Shown: positions 32,195 through 42,767 of the stretch, piece after piece | Position numbering within the stretch: position 1 is the stretch's first letter | How the letters are laid out: each line of letters starts with the position of its first letter | Assembly: GCF_017303295.1 (NCBI RefSeq) | Contig: NZ_JAFKOK010000015.1 | Coordinates: 1 to 64,000, forward strand | Source: Rhodobacter sp. NTK016B | GTDB lineage: Bacteria; Pseudomonadota; Alphaproteobacteria; Rhodobacterales; Rhodobacteraceae | Direction of reading: 5' to 3' | Length of the DNA stretch: 64,000 bases | The notes under the pieces: model-generated | The model's input: only the letters and a program-made list of their open reading frames with translations | What the model was told of the DNA's origin: nothing | Databases searched by the model: none | Position numbers and translations under genes: made by a program

Positions 32195-32639
32195 AGCGTT
32201 CGTCTCCCAGACGGGCATAGAGATCGAGCTGGGTTTCGAGGAAGTCGATATGACCTTCCTCGTCGGTCAGAAGCTCTTGAAACAGCTCCATCGACACGAA
32301 GTCGTTCACCGTCTGGCAATAGGCGCGGGCCTCGCGGTAGAGAGCGGCGGCTTCCTGTTCGGCGGCAAGGTCGGATTCCAGCGTTTCCTTGGGGGTCTCG
32401 CCGATCCGCAGCGGGTCGAGTTTCTGCAGGTTCGGGTGGCCGCCGAGAAAGATGATCCGGTCGATCAGCTTGTCCGCATGGTGCATCTCTTCGATGCTTT
32501 CCTCGCGGCTTTTCTTGGCCATTTTCGCCAGGCCCCAATCGGCTTGCAGGCGGTAATGAAGCCAGTACTGGCTGACCGCGGTCAGTTCCGAGCGCAAGGC
32601 TTTGTTCAGGTATTCAATGACTTTCTCATCGCCCTTCAT
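32154..32639 (-). CDS. bfr: Bacterioferritin
   Basis: A 161-residue four-helix ferritin. All ferroxidase ligands are at canonical positions: Glu18, Glu51, His54, Glu94, Glu127 and His130. The haem-binding Met52 is also present. It forms a 24-mer shell storing Fe(III). It overlaps the Bfd gene upstream by 14 bp and the DUF1111 gene downstream by 41 bp, so all are read from one transcript. Confidence 0.96.
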   Translation of the reverse strand: MKGDEKVIEYLNKALRSELTAVSQYWLHYRLQADWGLAKMAKKSREESIEEMHHADKLIDRIIFLGGHPNLQKLDPLRIGETPKETLESDLAAEQEAAALYREARAYCQTVNDFVSMELFQELLTDEEGHIDFLETQLDLYARLGDERYALLNAAPMDEAE

Positions 32640-32880
32640 CGTCCGGTCTCCTTATTGACTGCGCGCGGAGGTTGCGCAGTTCCATAGGGACCTGAGTATT
32701 CGGATTGGTCCGCATGGTCGAGAGAAAAAGCTTCATGCAGCCGCCGCAATCGGCCGACTTGCCAAGCGCGCGATAGACCTTGCCGGGGGTGATGATCGTC
32801 CACGGATCGGACTGCCGCATCCAGTCGACCGCGGCATGAATGTCGCGATCCGAGATGTTTTCGCACGAGCAGACGATCAT
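32626..32880 (-). CDS. bfd: Bacterioferritin-associated ferredoxin (Bfd)
   Basis: An 84-residue [2Fe-2S] protein with the Bfd cysteine pattern C-x-C (VCSCEN, residues 4 and 6) and C-x2-C (DCGGC, about 45-48). It passes electrons to bacterioferritin to reduce and release stored iron. The start at 32880 has GGAG 7 bp upstream. The last residues after LRAQ are not conserved and overlap the bfr start. Confidence 0.93.
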   Translation of the reverse strand: MIVCSCENISDRDIHAAVDWMRQSDPWTIITPGKVYRALGKSADCGGCMKLFLSTMRTNPNTQVPMELRNLRAQSIRRPDDEGR

Positions 32881-32892
32881 CACAAAGCTCCG

Positions 32893-34152
32893 TTACTGGA
32901 ACACGGCCGAGGGGTCGTCGAGGCTGTCAGAACCTTCCAGTTCGACGCCCGACAGGTCAAGGGCTGCGACCACACGCTCGATGTCGCGGGTCTGATCGAC
33001 CAGCGCGTCGACGGCGCCCATGATGACCGTCTCGCCCTCGTCATTGCCGGGGGCGAGCATCATGTCATAAGACATGCCGCCCTCGGCGGTGTCGACCATG
33101 GTTTGCAGCGCCGCGACAGAGGCGTCCAGCTTGGCGCGCAGGGCCTCGTCGAGATCGGCGTGGTTCTCGGCCACGTAATCCGACAGGCTGGGGCCGGTGA
33201 CGACCGTGCCGTCGACGCGGGTATATGCGCCGACATAGACGTTCCGGATGCCGACCGCATCGTAGTAGTGGCTGTAATGGGTGTTGTCCGAGAAGCAGTC
33301 ATGCTCTTCCTCGGGATCGTTCAGCATCAGGCCCAGACGGATCCGCTCGCCCGCGAGCTCGCCATAGGACAGGCTGCCCATGCCGGTCAGGATCGCCGAA
33401 ATGCCGGCAGCCTCGTCGGCCATCACAGCGTCGCGCGCTTCGCCGTCCTCGGACCATGCATCGGCCATTTCCTGCAGATCGGCGATCAGCAGCTCGGTCG
33501 CGGCGGTCAGGTATTGCGCGCGGCGGTCGCAATTGCCGTTGGTGCAATCGTCGCCCTGCGCGTAATCGGTCCACGGACGCTCGCCCGCTCCGGCATCGGT
33601 GCCGTGCAGGTCCTGACCCCAGAGCAGGAATTCGATCGCGTGATAGCCGGTGGCGACGTTGGCTTCGACGGTGTCGGCCTCGTGCAGGACGTCCTGCAGC
33701 AGCGCCGGATCGATGGTCGAGGCGTCGATCTCGGTGCCGCCCAGCGTGAAGTTCGGCGTGGCGATCACGTTGAGGTTGGCCGCCGGGTTGTCGTCGCCGC
33801 CCATATAGCTGCGGCTGGTATAGTCGATCAGCCCCTCATCGAGCGGCCAGGCATTCACGCGGCCTTCCCATTCATCGACGATCGGGTTGCCGAAGCGGAA
33901 CGCCTCGGTCTGCTGGTAGGGGACCCGCGCGGCAATCCATGCTTCGCGCGCGGCGGCAAGACCCTCGGCCGAGGGAGCGGCGAGGAAATCGTCGATCGCC
34001 GATTGCAGCGCCTGCGCGGTGGTCACGCTGTCGGAATATCCGGCTTCGGCAATATCGGCATAGGTGGTCAGCACTTCGGTCTGGGTGACGGCGAAGGCCG
34101 CCGACGGCAGCGCGATCGCGGCGGCGAGCGTGATGGGGGTAATGCGGCGCAT
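32893..34152 (-). CDS. Imelysin-family periplasmic iron protein (first copy)
   Basis: A 419-residue imelysin with a signal peptide (ITPITLAAAIALPSAAFA) and the EfeO/M75 motif GYHAIEFLLWGQDL near residue 165 (GxHxxE intact). Related IrpA/ICMP proteins act in iron acquisition at the periplasm or surface. It is the first gene of the iron operon, which suggests that iron supply controls the whole unit. Confidence 0.92.
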   Translation of the reverse strand: MRRITPITLAAAIALPSAAFAVTQTEVLTTYADIAEAGYSDSVTTAQALQSAIDDFLAAPSAEGLAAAREAWIAARVPYQQTEAFRFGNPIVDEWEGRVNAWPLDEGLIDYTSRSYMGGDDNPAANLNVIATPNFTLGGTEIDASTIDPALLQDVLHEADTVEANVATGYHAIEFLLWGQDLHGTDAGAGERPWTDYAQGDDCTNGNCDRRAQYLTAATELLIADLQEMADAWSEDGEARDAVMADEAAGISAILTGMGSLSYGELAGERIRLGLMLNDPEEEHDCFSDNTHYSHYYDAVGIRNVYVGAYTRVDGTVVTGPSLSDYVAENHADLDEALRAKLDASVAALQTMVDTAEGGMSYDMMLAPGNDEGETVIMGAVDALVDQTRDIERVVAALDLSGVELEGSDSLDDPSAVFQ

Positions 34153-34278
34153 GAGGTCCTCTGACTATACGGTCTGCGCGGCGATGCGTGCCGCGCGGGA
34201 ATATCGCGCCGGGCTCGACCACTCGAAGCGCGTGAAACGCAAAACACGCGACACGGGCGACCTTGGCTAGGCAGGCGC

Positions 34279-34308
34279 ACCCTAGGAGAAGGCCGCCGAT
34301 AAAGTCAA
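34279..34308 (-). promoter_or_regulatory. Candidate promoter of the iron operon
   Basis: On the minus strand TTGACT (34308-34303) and TAGGGT (34284-34279) are spaced by 18 bp, about 127 bp upstream of the first imelysin gene. The -35 is good and the -10 poor. The surrounding 34300-34330 block is AT-rich, so an iron regulator (Irr, RirA or IscR type) could bind there, but I cannot match a specific box with confidence. Confidence 0.35.
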
Positions 34309-34377
34309 TCCTGATTTGTTTGCTAGGGTATTCCTCGCCCCCGGAATCACCCCCGAACTGCGCCCCCGCGTGCGGCC

Positions 34378-34815
34378 TCAGTCCAGCAAATGCGCCATGT
34401 GGCGCATCGCCAGCGCATAGCCGTGGATGCCGAACCCCGCCATCACCGCATCGGCCCGGTGGCTGACGAACGAGTGGTGGCGGAAGGCTTCGCGCTTGTG
34501 AACCTGACTGATATGCACCTCGATCACCGGGCCCTCGAAGGTGTTGAGCGCGTCGAGCACCGCCACCGAGGTATGCGTCAGCGCGGCCGGGTTAATGATG
34601 ATCCCCGCCGCCGTTTCGCGTGCCTCGTGGATCCAGTCGACGATCTGCCCTTCCCAGTTGGATTGCCGCAGCAGCGTGCCCAGACCCGCCGCCTGTCCGA
34701 TCTCGGCGCATTGCGCGGCGACGTCCTCAAGCGTGTCATGGCCGTAGATGTCGGGCTGACGCTTGCCCAGAAGGTTCAGGTTCGGGCCGTTGAGGATATG
34801 GATCGTCGGGGTCAT
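34378..34815 (-). CDS. aroQ: Type II 3-dehydroquinate dehydratase
   Basis: A 145-residue AroQ enzyme of the shikimate pathway. Family signatures are [19 protein letters not shown] (residues 5-23, catalytic Tyr22), [12 protein letters not shown] near 75 and [19 protein letters not shown] near 97 (catalytic His). It converts 3-dehydroquinate to 3-dehydroshikimate. The start at 34815 is chosen because the family N-terminus begins there; a longer frame upstream has no homology. Confidence 0.96.
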   Translation of the reverse strand: MTPTIHILNGPNLNLLGKRQPDIYGHDTLEDVAAQCAEIGQAAGLGTLLRQSNWEGQIVDWIHEARETAAGIIINPAALTHTSVAVLDALNTFEGPVIEVHISQVHKREAFRHHSFVSHRADAVMAGFGIHGYALAMRHMAHLLD

Positions 34816-35008
34816 GGGCTCACTTGCGGGTCGGTGGATCTGATCCGAGCTTACGCCGCCCTTTGCCGCGTTTCCAGTGGCGCGCGGTGCGGGCGGTATC
34901 GCGCCGAAAGGCTGCTGCCACACGGGATTGTTTCCCGCCCCCGCTTGGCCGCGCGCCCCGGGCCGCGTAGTCTGCGACCCAGTCGTTTGCAGACAGACCG
35001 GACCGCCC

Positions 35009-36373
35009 ATGCGCAGCCTCGACACTTTCACCGCCCTGAACCGTTTCGGCCTCGGCGCCGGACCGGGCGATGATGCGCGGGTGGGCGATGATCCGCGCGG
35101 ATGGCTTCTGGAACAGATCCGCCCGGGTCAGGCCCTGCCACCCGGCCTGCGCCGGTTTCGCAGCGCCGCCCAGATCCGTGCCGAGATTGCGCAGGCCGGG
35201 CTGGAAAGCAACGAGGCCCGCACCCGTACCGTCCGCCGCGCGATGAACCGCGATTTCCGGCCTGAGGTCATGGCGCGCCTGCGCTACGAGATCCGCACGC
35301 CCGACGTGCTGCCCGAGCGGATGGTGCGTTTCTGGGCCAATCATTTCACCGCCTCGCTGACGCGCGGTGCGCGCGACGGGGTGACGATCCCGGCCTACGA
35401 GCGCGAGGCGATCCGCCCGCATATCTTCGGTCGTTTCCGCGACATGCTACACGCGGCGGCGCGCAACCCGACGCTGCTGACCTATCTCGACAACGTCTTT
35501 TCAGTCGGCCCCGACTCGCCCGCCGGGCAGAACCGTCAGCGCCGGCGGCCCACCGCCACCACGCTCAACGAGAATTTCGCCCGCGAATTGCTCGAACTGC
35601 ACACGCTGGGCGTCGATGGCGGCTATACGCAGGACGATATCATCGAAGCGGCGAAGATCTTTACCGGCTGGGGGCATGGCGGCTATCGGCGCGGCGGGGA
35701 CGAGCCCGTTCACGGGAATTTCCAGTTCGTCCGTCGTCAGCATCAGCCCGGACCCAAGACCGTACTGGGCCGCGTCTATGAAGAGGCGGGCGAGGAAGAG
35801 GGCCTGCGCCTGCTCGACGATCTGGCGCGTCATCCATCGACCGCGCGGCACATTGCGACCAAGCTGGTGCGCCATTTCGTGGCCGATATCCCGCCCCCCG
35901 ACGCCATTGCGCAGATCGAACGCGTGTTCCGCGATACCGATGGCGATCTGGCGCAGGTGACGCGGGCGCTTGTCATGCTTGATGCCGCTTGGGCCGATCC
36001 GTTGGCCAAGGTGAAGACGCCGCATGAATTCGTCGTCGCCTGTTTCCGTGCCACCGGCTCGCTGCCGGAACGCCAGCCCGATTACTTCCAGCCGATGCGC
36101 CTGTTGGCGATGCTGCCGCATTCCGCGCCGTCGCCCGCAGGCTGGAGCGACCGTGCCGCTGACTGGCTGGGGCCCGAGGCGTTGATGATCCGGCTTGAAT
36201 GGGCGCGGGGCTTTGCCGCGCGCCAGCCCGGAACGCTGGTTCCGGCCGAGGTGCTCGACCGCTCGATCGGCGCCGCCGCGCGCGAGGTGACGACAACCTG
36301 GGTCGAGCGCGCGCCATCGGGCGATGCGGCGCTTGCGATGATCCTTGCCAGCCCCGAATTCCAGAGGAGATGA
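35009..36373 (+). CDS. DUF1800 domain protein
   Basis: A 454-residue DUF1800 protein. Conserved-looking stretches are [13 protein letters not shown] near residue 8, MVRFWANHF near 106, [23 protein letters not shown] near 187 and [10 protein letters not shown] near 215. No clear signal peptide is seen at the chosen start. DUF1800 and DUF1501 genes are habitual neighbours across bacteria; the pair is thought to be exported or cell-envelope associated but has no settled function. It overlaps or abuts the DUF1501 gene. It diverges from aroQ. Confidence 0.88.
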   Translation: MRSLDTFTALNRFGLGAGPGDDARVGDDPRGWLLEQIRPGQALPPGLRRFRSAAQIRAEIAQAGLESNEARTRTVRRAMNRDFRPEVMARLRYEIRTPDVLPERMVRFWANHFTASLTRGARDGVTIPAYEREAIRPHIFGRFRDMLHAAARNPTLLTYLDNVFSVGPDSPAGQNRQRRRPTATTLNENFARELLELHTLGVDGGYTQDDIIEAAKIFTGWGHGGYRRGGDEPVHGNFQFVRRQHQPGPKTVLGRVYEEAGEEEGLRLLDDLARHPSTARHIATKLVRHFVADIPPPDAIAQIERVFRDTDGDLAQVTRALVMLDAAWADPLAKVKTPHEFVVACFRATGSLPERQPDYFQPMRLLAMLPHSAPSPAGWSDRAADWLGPEALMIRLEWARGFAARQPGTLVPAEVLDRSIGAAAREVTTTWVERAPSGDAALAMILASPEFQRR

Positions 36374-36375
36374 CG

Positions 36376-37533
36376 ATGCTGGACCGCCGCCTGTTTCTCA
36401 AGCTGGGGGGCGCGAGCCTCGCCTCGGCGCTGGCCTCGTCGCGCGTGGCCTTCGCGGCGGCGCCGACCGAGAACCGTTTCATCTTCGTGTTCCTGCGCGG
36501 CGGGCTCGACGGGTTGCACGCGCTTGCGCCCTATGCCGATGCCGATTACCGCCGCCTGCGCCCCTCGCTGGGACTGGAACGCGACGCGGTGCTGGATCTC
36601 GACGGGTATTTCGGCCTGCACAGCGCGCTGAGCCCGCTGATGCCTCTCTGGCAGGCGGGCGAGCTGTCCTTCGTTCCCGCCGCCACCACACGCTATCGCA
36701 GCCGCTCGCATTTCGACGGTCAGAACCTTCTGGAAAACGGCACCGCCCGCCCGCGCGGTGCGCGCGACGGCTGGCTCAACCGTGCGATCCTCGGGCTCAA
36801 TGCCGGGGACGAGCGACTGGCGCTGTCGCTGGGCCCCGCCGTGCCGCTGATCTTGCAGGGCGCGGCCCCGGTTCAGGCGTGGTCGAACGAGCAATTGCCC
36901 GACCTGAACGACGATTTCCTTGAACGGCTGGCGATCGTCTATCGCGACGACCCGCTGTTTCACGCAGCTCTGACCGGCGCCACGGGCATGACCGAACCCG
37001 ACATGTCGGGCGATGCGCCCACCAACGACAATTTCCTGATCTCGTCGCGCGCAGCCGCCGACATCCTGCGCGCGCCGCAGGGGCCGCGCATCGGTGTCTT
37101 GGAACTGGGCGGCTGGGACACGCATAACGGCCAACCTTACCGCCTGCGCCGCCTGTTCGAGCGGCTGTCAGAAGGGCTTCTGGCCCTGCGCGAGGGGCTG
37201 GGGCCGGTCTGGTCGAACACGGTGGTGATGGTGGCGTCGGAATTCGGGCGCACGGCGGCCGAGAACGGCAACCGGGGCACCGATCACGGCACCGGCGGGC
37301 TGGCGATGCTGGCGGGTGGTGCGGTGCGCGGCGGACAGATCGCGGGCGACTGGCCGGGCCTGTCGCGCCGCGCGCTGTTCGAAGAGCGCGACGTGCTGGC
37401 GATCAATGCCTATGAGGCGATCTTCAAGGCGCTGCTCATCGGACATATGGGGCTCGACCCGGCCTATGCCGAGCGCGTGGTATTCCCCGAAAGCCGGGCG
37501 CTCGAACCGTTCACAGGGCTCCTGCGCGCCTGA
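36376..37533 (+). CDS. DUF1501 domain protein with Tat signal
   Basis: A 385-residue DUF1501 protein of the alkaline-phosphatase/sulfatase-like superfamily. The N-terminus DRRLFLKLGGASLASALASS is a Tat signal (RRxFLK). Metal or active-site-like regions are LRGGLDGLHAL near 38, LELGGWDTHNGQ near 240 and GTDHGTGGLAM near 300. The ATG at 36376 is preferred over 36370 because AGAGGAG is correctly spaced only for it. Its 3' end overlaps the convergent cbbY gene by 70 bp. Confidence 0.87.
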   Translation: MLDRRLFLKLGGASLASALASSRVAFAAAPTENRFIFVFLRGGLDGLHALAPYADADYRRLRPSLGLERDAVLDLDGYFGLHSALSPLMPLWQAGELSFVPAATTRYRSRSHFDGQNLLENGTARPRGARDGWLNRAILGLNAGDERLALSLGPAVPLILQGAAPVQAWSNEQLPDLNDDFLERLAIVYRDDPLFHAALTGATGMTEPDMSGDAPTNDNFLISSRAAADILRAPQGPRIGVLELGGWDTHNGQPYRLRRLFERLSEGLLALREGLGPVWSNTVVMVASEFGRTAAENGNRGTDHGTGGLAMLAGGAVRGGQIAGDWPGLSRRALFEERDVLAINAYEAIFKALLIGHMGLDPAYAERVVFPESRALEPFTGLLRA

Positions 37534-38204
37534 AGTGCCGCAAGCCCCCCGTCGATCAGGTCACTGAAACACTCGACGCGGCGCTCGGCCCGCGACAGGT
37601 CGGCATCCTGCGAATAGACCCCGGGCGAGGCCACGACCCGCATTCCCGCCCCCTGCGCCGAGGCCACGCCCATCGGCGTATCCTCGAATGCAAGCGCCGC
37701 GTCTGCGGGCAGACCCAGCCGGTCGAGCGCCAGCAAGTAGATATCGGGCGCGGGCTTTTTCGCCGCCACCTCGTCGCCGCAGGCCAGCACGTCAAAGATG
37801 GCCTCGGCGGGCGCGTTGAAACAGGCGTGGCACAGCGCCTCGACATTCAAGCGGCTGGTGGTCGTCGCCACGGCCAGCCTCACGCCCGCCGCGCGCCCCA
37901 TCGCCATCAGCGCGCGGATGCCCGGCCGCAATTCCAGCGCGCCCTTGGCCACCAGAGCGGTGTAATGCGCGGTCTTTTCGGCATGCAGCGCGGCCACATC
38001 AACCTCACCGGCGCCGGTCTCGGTTATGTAGCGGCGGATCCGCTCTTTCCCGCCGGTGGTGGTCAACAGCGCGCCATAGGCGTCGCGCGACCAGTGCCAG
38101 CGCAGCCCGGCGGCGCGGAAGGCTGCGTTGAAGGCCGCGCGGTGCAGCTCTTCAGTCTCGGCCAGCGTGCCGTCCACGTCAAAGATCAGCGCGCGCAATG
38201 TCAT
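37464..38204 (-). CDS. cbbY: HAD hydrolase CbbY (Calvin-cycle sugar bisphosphatase)
   Basis: A 246-residue haloacid-dehalogenase phosphatase. Motif I is FDVDGTLAETEELH (residues 8-21, nucleophile Asp9 and acid Asp11), motif II AVATTTS near 116, motif III KKPAPDIY near 155 and motif IV AFEDTPMG near 176. CbbY-type enzymes dephosphorylate xylulose-1,5-bisphosphate, a RuBisCO inhibitor. It is last in the cbb operon and shares ATGA with cbbZ. The C-terminal 20 residues overlap the convergent DUF1501 gene. Confidence 0.9.
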   Translation of the reverse strand: MTLRALIFDVDGTLAETEELHRAAFNAAFRAAGLRWHWSRDAYGALLTTTGGKERIRRYITETGAGEVDVAALHAEKTAHYTALVAKGALELRPGIRALMAMGRAAGVRLAVATTTSRLNVEALCHACFNAPAEAIFDVLACGDEVAAKKPAPDIYLLALDRLGLPADAALAFEDTPMGVASAQGAGMRVVASPGVYSQDADLSRAERRVECFSDLIDGGLAALQARRSPVNGSSARLSGNTTRSA

Positions 38205-38842
38205 GCCAGCGCCGTCAGACGCTCGGTCAGGCCCGCGAAATCGTCGAAGGCCAGCACATGCGGCAGCTGATCGACCGGCGTCTTGCGATAGCCCCGGGTA
38301 AACAGCGCGAAAGGTACGCCGGCGCGCCGGGCGCATTCGGCATCGACCTCGCTGTCGCCGATATAGAGCCCGCTGCCCCCCAGCCCGTCGAACGCCGCCA
38401 GCAACGGCGCCGGGTCGGGTTTCTGCGTGGGCAGGCTGTCGCCGCCGATCACCGTGTCGAAATAGCGCTCCATCTTCAGCGCGGTGAGGATGCTCAGCGT
38501 CGGCGATTCCGCCTTGTTGGTGCACAGGCCCAGCCGCGCCCCGCCCGCCACCAGCCGCTGCAAGGCCGGGATCACATGGGGGAAGGGCCGGGTCAGCGTG
38601 GCGGGGGCGGCGGTGTAATGCGCGAACATGCGCGCCACCATCAACGGCTGTTCGGCCTCATCCAGCCCGCGCGACTGCCGCGCCAGCGTCACCAGCGCGG
38701 GGATGCCGTTGCCGATGAAGCGCTTGACGGTGGGCAGGTCGAAGGGCGCCTTGCCCCATTCCGCCAGCACCCGGTTGATCGCTGCGTGCAGGTCGGGCGC
38801 GCTGTCGATCAGCGTGCCGTCCAGATCGAAGACGATCCTCAT
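38201..38842 (-). CDS. cbbZ: Phosphoglycolate phosphatase
   Basis: A 213-residue HAD phosphatase of the Gph/CbbZ type. Motif I is [14 protein letters not shown] at residues 5-18, motif II CTNKAE near 107, and motifs III/IV are QKPDPAPLL and IGDSEVDAE. It removes phosphate from 2-phosphoglycolate, the oxygenase by-product of RuBisCO. Start and stop overlap rpe and cbbY. Confidence 0.93.
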   Translation of the reverse strand: MRIVFDLDGTLIDSAPDLHAAINRVLAEWGKAPFDLPTVKRFIGNGIPALVTLARQSRGLDEAEQPLMVARMFAHYTAAPATLTRPFPHVIPALQRLVAGGARLGLCTNKAESPTLSILTALKMERYFDTVIGGDSLPTQKPDPAPLLAAFDGLGGSGLYIGDSEVDAECARRAGVPFALFTRGYRKTPVDQLPHVLAFDDFAGLTERLTALA

Positions 38843-39522
38843 GCCGCCATCCTTTGCACCGAGGCGCGGATCGCCCGCATGTTGGCGCCGTAGGGCTCTG
38901 GGTTCTCGACCGAGCCGCCCTTGAACACCGCAGACCCCGCGACCAGCACATCCGCGCCGGCCGCCACGACCTTGGGCGCGGTCTCGGGCGTGACGCCGCC
39001 GTCGATCTCGATATGGATCGGGCGGTCGCCGATCATGCGGCGCAGGGTGTGGATCTCGGCGCTCATATCGATGAATTTCTGCCCGCCGAAACCGGGGTTC
39101 ACCGTCATCACGCAAATCAGGTCGGTCAGGTCGAGCACATGCGCCACCGCCTCGGCCGGGGTGCCGGGATTGAGCGCCACGCCCGCCTTTTTCCCCGTCG
39201 CGCGAATGGCTTGCAGGGTGCGGTGAATGTGCGGCCCGGCCTCGACATGGGCGGTGATGATGTCGGCGCCAGCCTCGGCGAAGGCCTCGATATATGGATC
39301 GACGGGGGCGATCATCAGATGCACGTCCATCACCGTCTTCACATGCTTGCGGAAGGCAGCGACGGCGGGCGGGCCAAAGGTCAGGTTGGGGACGAAATGG
39401 CCGTCCATCACGTCGACATGAACCCAATCGGCGCCCTGCGCTTCGATGGCCTGGATCTCGCGGCCGAAATCGGCGAAATCGGCGGAAAGGATCGAGGGCG
39501 CGATCTTGATCGCATGCGTCAT
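38839..39522 (-). CDS. cbbE: Ribulose-phosphate 3-epimerase
   Basis: A 227-residue TIM-barrel epimerase. Signatures: [14 protein letters not shown] (residues 6-19), [18 protein letters not shown] near 33 with metal-binding His/Asp, [13 protein letters not shown] near 140 and [12 protein letters not shown] near 172. It interconverts ribulose-5-P and xylulose-5-P in the Calvin cycle. The ATG at 39522 overlaps the fba stop (TGATG); a GTG one codon earlier is an alternative. Confidence 0.96.
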   Translation of the reverse strand: MTHAIKIAPSILSADFADFGREIQAIEAQGADWVHVDVMDGHFVPNLTFGPPAVAAFRKHVKTVMDVHLMIAPVDPYIEAFAEAGADIITAHVEAGPHIHRTLQAIRATGKKAGVALNPGTPAEAVAHVLDLTDLICVMTVNPGFGGQKFIDMSAEIHTLRRMIGDRPIHIEIDGGVTPETAPKVVAAGADVLVAGSAVFKGGSVENPEPYGANMRAIRASVQRMAA

Positions 39523-40571
39523 CACAGCGTCCCCGCCTTGTAGCGTTTCGCCATGTCGTCCATCGGGATGACCGAGATCCGGCTCGCGCGGCCTGCGGTG
39601 CCGAACGCCTCGAACCGCTCGCGGCAGAGCTTTTCCATCGCGTCCATCGCGGGTTTGAGAAACTTGCGAGGGTCGAATTCCTTGGGGTTCTGCGCGGCGA
39701 TACGGCGGAACTGCCCGGTCATCGCCATGCGGCAGTCAGTGTCGATATTCACCTTGCGCACCCCGTGCCGGATGCCGCGCACGATCTCTTCCACCGGCAC
39801 GCCAAAGGTCTGCGGCATCCCGCCGCCGTTTTCGTTGATGATATCCTGCAGATCCTGCGGCACGCTGGACGAGCCATGCATCACCAGATGCGTGTCGGGC
39901 AGGCGCTTGTGGATCTCTTCGATCACCCCCATCGCCAGAATGTCGCCATCGGGTTTGCGGCTGAACTTGTAGGCGCCATGCGAGGTGCCGCAGGCGATGG
40001 CCAGCGCATCGACCTTGGTTTTCGACACGAAATCAACCGCCTGCGCGGGGTCGGTCAGAAGCTGGCTGTGGTCCAGAACGCCCACCGCGCCGTGCCCGTC
40101 CTCGGCCTCACCTTCGCCGGTCTCCAAGGATCCCAGCACGCCCAACTCGCCCTCGACCGAGGCGCCGACCCAATGCGCCATCCGGCTCACCCGCTCGGTG
40201 ATGGCGACGTTATAGGCGTAATCGGCGGGGGTCTGGGCGTCGGCTTCCAGCGAGCCGTCCATCATCACGCTGGTGAAGCCGTGGCGGATCGCGGTCATGC
40301 AGGTGGCCTCGTCATTGCCGTGGTCCTGATGCATGCAGATCGGGATCTCGGGATAGATCGCCGCCAGAGCCTCGATCATCTTGGCCAGCATGATGTCGTT
40401 GGCGTAAGAGCGCGCACCGCGACTGGCCTGCAAGATGACCGGCGCGTCGGTGGTGCGGGCGGCTTCCATGATCGCCAGCCCCTGTTCCATGTTGTTGATG
40501 TTGAAGGCGGGCACGCCGTATTGGTGCTCGGCCGCGTGGTCCAGAAGCTGTCGCAGGGTGATCAGGGCCAT
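39522..40571 (-). CDS. cbbA: Class II fructose-bisphosphate aldolase
   Basis: A 349-residue zinc aldolase of the Calvin subtype. It shows [13 protein letters not shown] near residue 78 (zinc His and catalytic Asp), VEGELGVLG near 138, [10 protein letters not shown] near 194 and [10 protein letters not shown] near 229. It condenses dihydroxyacetone phosphate with glyceraldehyde-3-P (and erythrose-4-P). It lies 3 bp after pgk. Confidence 0.96.
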   Translation of the reverse strand: MALITLRQLLDHAAEHQYGVPAFNINNMEQGLAIMEAARTTDAPVILQASRGARSYANDIMLAKMIEALAAIYPEIPICMHQDHGNDEATCMTAIRHGFTSVMMDGSLEADAQTPADYAYNVAITERVSRMAHWVGASVEGELGVLGSLETGEGEAEDGHGAVGVLDHSQLLTDPAQAVDFVSKTKVDALAIACGTSHGAYKFSRKPDGDILAMGVIEEIHKRLPDTHLVMHGSSSVPQDLQDIINENGGGMPQTFGVPVEEIVRGIRHGVRKVNIDTDCRMAMTGQFRRIAAQNPKEFDPRKFLKPAMDAMEKLCRERFEAFGTAGRASRISVIPMDDMAKRYKAGTL

Positions 40572-40574
40572 CTC

Positions 40575-41759
40575 TCAAACCTCTTCATTCTCGCGCATCA
40601 GCGCGGCCACACCGGGGAGGCTGCGCCCCTCCAGCCATTCCAGAAATGCCCCACCGGCGGTGGAGACATAGGTGAAGCTGTCGCTCACGCCCGCCGCGTT
40701 GAGCGCGGCCACCGTGTCGCCGCCGCCAGCCACGCTGATGGCCGTGCCACCGCGTGTCAGCTCGGCGGCAACGCGGGCGAGGCCCGTCGTCGCCGCGTCG
40801 AAGGGCGGGATCTCGAAGGCGCCGAGCGGTCCGTTCCACAGGATCGTCCTCGCGCCTTCCAGAACGCGGGTGAAATCGGCCAGCGCGCCGGGGCCTGCGT
40901 CAAGGATCATCGCGTCGTTCGGGCAATTGTTGGACGGCTGAATGTCAGACGTTGCGCCAGCCCGGAATTCCCGCGCGACCACCACGTCGCGGGGCAGGTG
41001 GATCGTGCATCCGGCGGCTTTCGCCAGCGTCAGGATCTCAGTCACCGTGGCGCTCTGGTCGGCCTCGTGCAGCGAGCGGCCCATCGGCGCGCCCCGTGCA
41101 AAAAGGAACGTATTCGCCATCCCGCCGCCCACGATCAGATGATCGACCTTGGCCACGAGGTTTCGCAGCACCGCGATCTTGGTCGAGACCTTGGCGCCGC
41201 CGACAATCGCCACCGAGGGGCGCAGGGGGGCTTCCAGCGCTTTTTGCAACGCGCTGAGTTCACCGGCCATCAAAGGCCCGGCAAAGGCCGGGAGCCGCTG
41301 TGCCAGTGCGTGGGTCGAGGCATGCGCCCGGTGCGCGCAGGAGAAGGCGTCGTTGACATAATAATCGCCCAAAGACGCCAGTGTGTCGGCAAGCGCGGGG
41401 TCATTTGCCTCTTCCCCCGGCTCGAAGCGCAGGTTCTCGACCAGCAGCACGCCGCCCGGCTGCAGATCGGCCTCGCGTGCCTGATCCAGCGTGGCGAAAC
41501 GCACGGGGCGGGCCAGCGCGCGGCTCAGATCGTCGCGGATCAGCCGCAGGCTGAGATCGGGATCGGGGCCGCTGGGGCGCCCGAAATGCGACAGCACGAC
41601 CATTGACGCCCCTTGCGTCAGAAGCGGTTTCATCCCCTCGGCGAACCGGGTGATGCGCGTGGCATCGGTGACCCGGCGATCGGCCATGGGCACGTTGAGA
41701 TCGGCGCGCACGACAAGGCGCTTTCCGGCGACGTTCTGATCGGTGATGGCGCGGATCAT
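40575..41759 (-). CDS. cbbK: Phosphoglycerate kinase
   Basis: A 394-residue kinase with the N-terminal signature [12 protein letters not shown] (residues 14-25), [14 protein letters not shown] near 60, [14 protein letters not shown] near 183 and the C-terminal [10 protein letters not shown] nucleotide loop near 350. It phosphorylates 3-phosphoglycerate in the Calvin cycle. The ATG at 41759 overlaps the gap stop; upstream in-frame residues have no homology. Confidence 0.96.
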   Translation of the reverse strand: MIRAITDQNVAGKRLVVRADLNVPMADRRVTDATRITRFAEGMKPLLTQGASMVVLSHFGRPSGPDPDLSLRLIRDDLSRALARPVRFATLDQAREADLQPGGVLLVENLRFEPGEEANDPALADTLASLGDYYVNDAFSCAHRAHASTHALAQRLPAFAGPLMAGELSALQKALEAPLRPSVAIVGGAKVSTKIAVLRNLVAKVDHLIVGGGMANTFLFARGAPMGRSLHEADQSATVTEILTLAKAAGCTIHLPRDVVVAREFRAGATSDIQPSNNCPNDAMILDAGPGALADFTRVLEGARTILWNGPLGAFEIPPFDAATTGLARVAAELTRGGTAISVAGGGDTVAALNAAGVSDSFTYVSTAGGAFLEWLEGRSLPGVAALMRENEEV

Positions 41760-42757
41760 TGCAGGCGCCCCATCGCCACGGCGGTATCCGCCATCCGGTT
41801 CGAAAAGCCCCATTCGTTGTCGTACCACGACAGGATGCGGACCATCCGGCCCTCCATCACCTTGGTCTGGTCCATGTGGAAAACCGACGAATGAGGGTCG
41901 TGGTTGAAGTCACTGGAAACGTTGGGTTTATCTGTGTATCCCAAGATGCCCTTAAGGGGGCCGTCGGCGGCGGCGCGGATCGCCTGATTGACCGCCTCGA
42001 CACTGGTGTCGCGCGCGGCCTCGAACACCAGATCCACTACCGAGACATTGGGCGTCGGCACCCGGATTGCAACACCATCCAGCTTGCCGTCGAGTTCAGG
42101 CAGAACCAGCCCAACGGCCTTGGCTGCGCCGGTCGAGGTGGGGATCATGCTGAGCGCGGCGGCGCGGGCACGGTAGAGGTCGGGATGCATCGTATCCAGC
42201 GTCGGCTGATCGCCCGTATAGCTGTGGATCGTCGTCATGAAGCCCTTGGTGATGCCGATCGCGTCGTTGAGCACCTTGGCCACGGGGCTGAGGCAATTCG
42301 TCGTGCAGGACGCGTTCGACACGATCCGGTCTTCGGCGGTCAAACTCTGATGATTCACGCCGAAAACCACGGTCTTGTCGGCGCCCGCGGCGGGGGCCGA
42401 GACCAGCACGCGGCGCGCGCCGTTCTTCAGATGCAGCGCGGCCTTGTCACGGGCGGTGAAAATCCCGGTGCATTCGAGCGCGACATCAATATCGGCCCAG
42501 GGCAGGTCGTCGGGGTTGCGCAGGGCGGTGACGCGGATCTTGCCGCGCCCGGCATCCAGCCAGTCCGCACCGCTGGTTACGCTGCCGGGAAAGCGTCCGT
42601 GGACAGAGTCGAATTGCAGCAGATGCGCGTTGGTTTCCACCGGGCCGAGATCGTTGATCGCGACGATCTCGATATCCGTGCGGCCCGATTCCACGACGGC
42701 GCGCAGAACGTTCCGTCCTATTCGGCCAAAGCCGTTAATCGCTACTTTGATTGTCAT
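41756..42757 (-). CDS. cbbG: Glyceraldehyde-3-phosphate dehydrogenase
   Basis: A 333-residue type I GAPDH. NAD motif [14 protein letters not shown] at residues 7-20, active-site [17 protein letters not shown] near 148 (Cys in ASCTTN) and the C-terminal [12 protein letters not shown]. It reduces 1,3-bisphosphoglycerate. It sits in the cbb operon 10 bp after tkt; cofactor preference (NADH or NADPH) is not evident. Confidence 0.96.
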   Translation of the reverse strand: MTIKVAINGFGRIGRNVLRAVVESGRTDIEIVAINDLGPVETNAHLLQFDSVHGRFPGSVTSGADWLDAGRGKIRVTALRNPDDLPWADIDVALECTGIFTARDKAALHLKNGARRVLVSAPAAGADKTVVFGVNHQSLTAEDRIVSNASCTTNCLSPVAKVLNDAIGITKGFMTTIHSYTGDQPTLDTMHPDLYRARAAALSMIPTSTGAAKAVGLVLPELDGKLDGVAIRVPTPNVSVVDLVFEAARDTSVEAVNQAIRAAADGPLKGILGYTDKPNVSSDFNHDPHSSVFHMDQTKVMEGRMVRILSWYDNEWGFSNRMADTAVAMGRLQ

Positions 42758-42767
42758 GCGGATCCTC

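Noticed and set aside
34279-34330. A specific Fur, Irr or RirA box before the iron operon.
   Set aside because: The AT-rich block does not clearly match any consensus I can state with confidence, so only a candidate promoter is listed.
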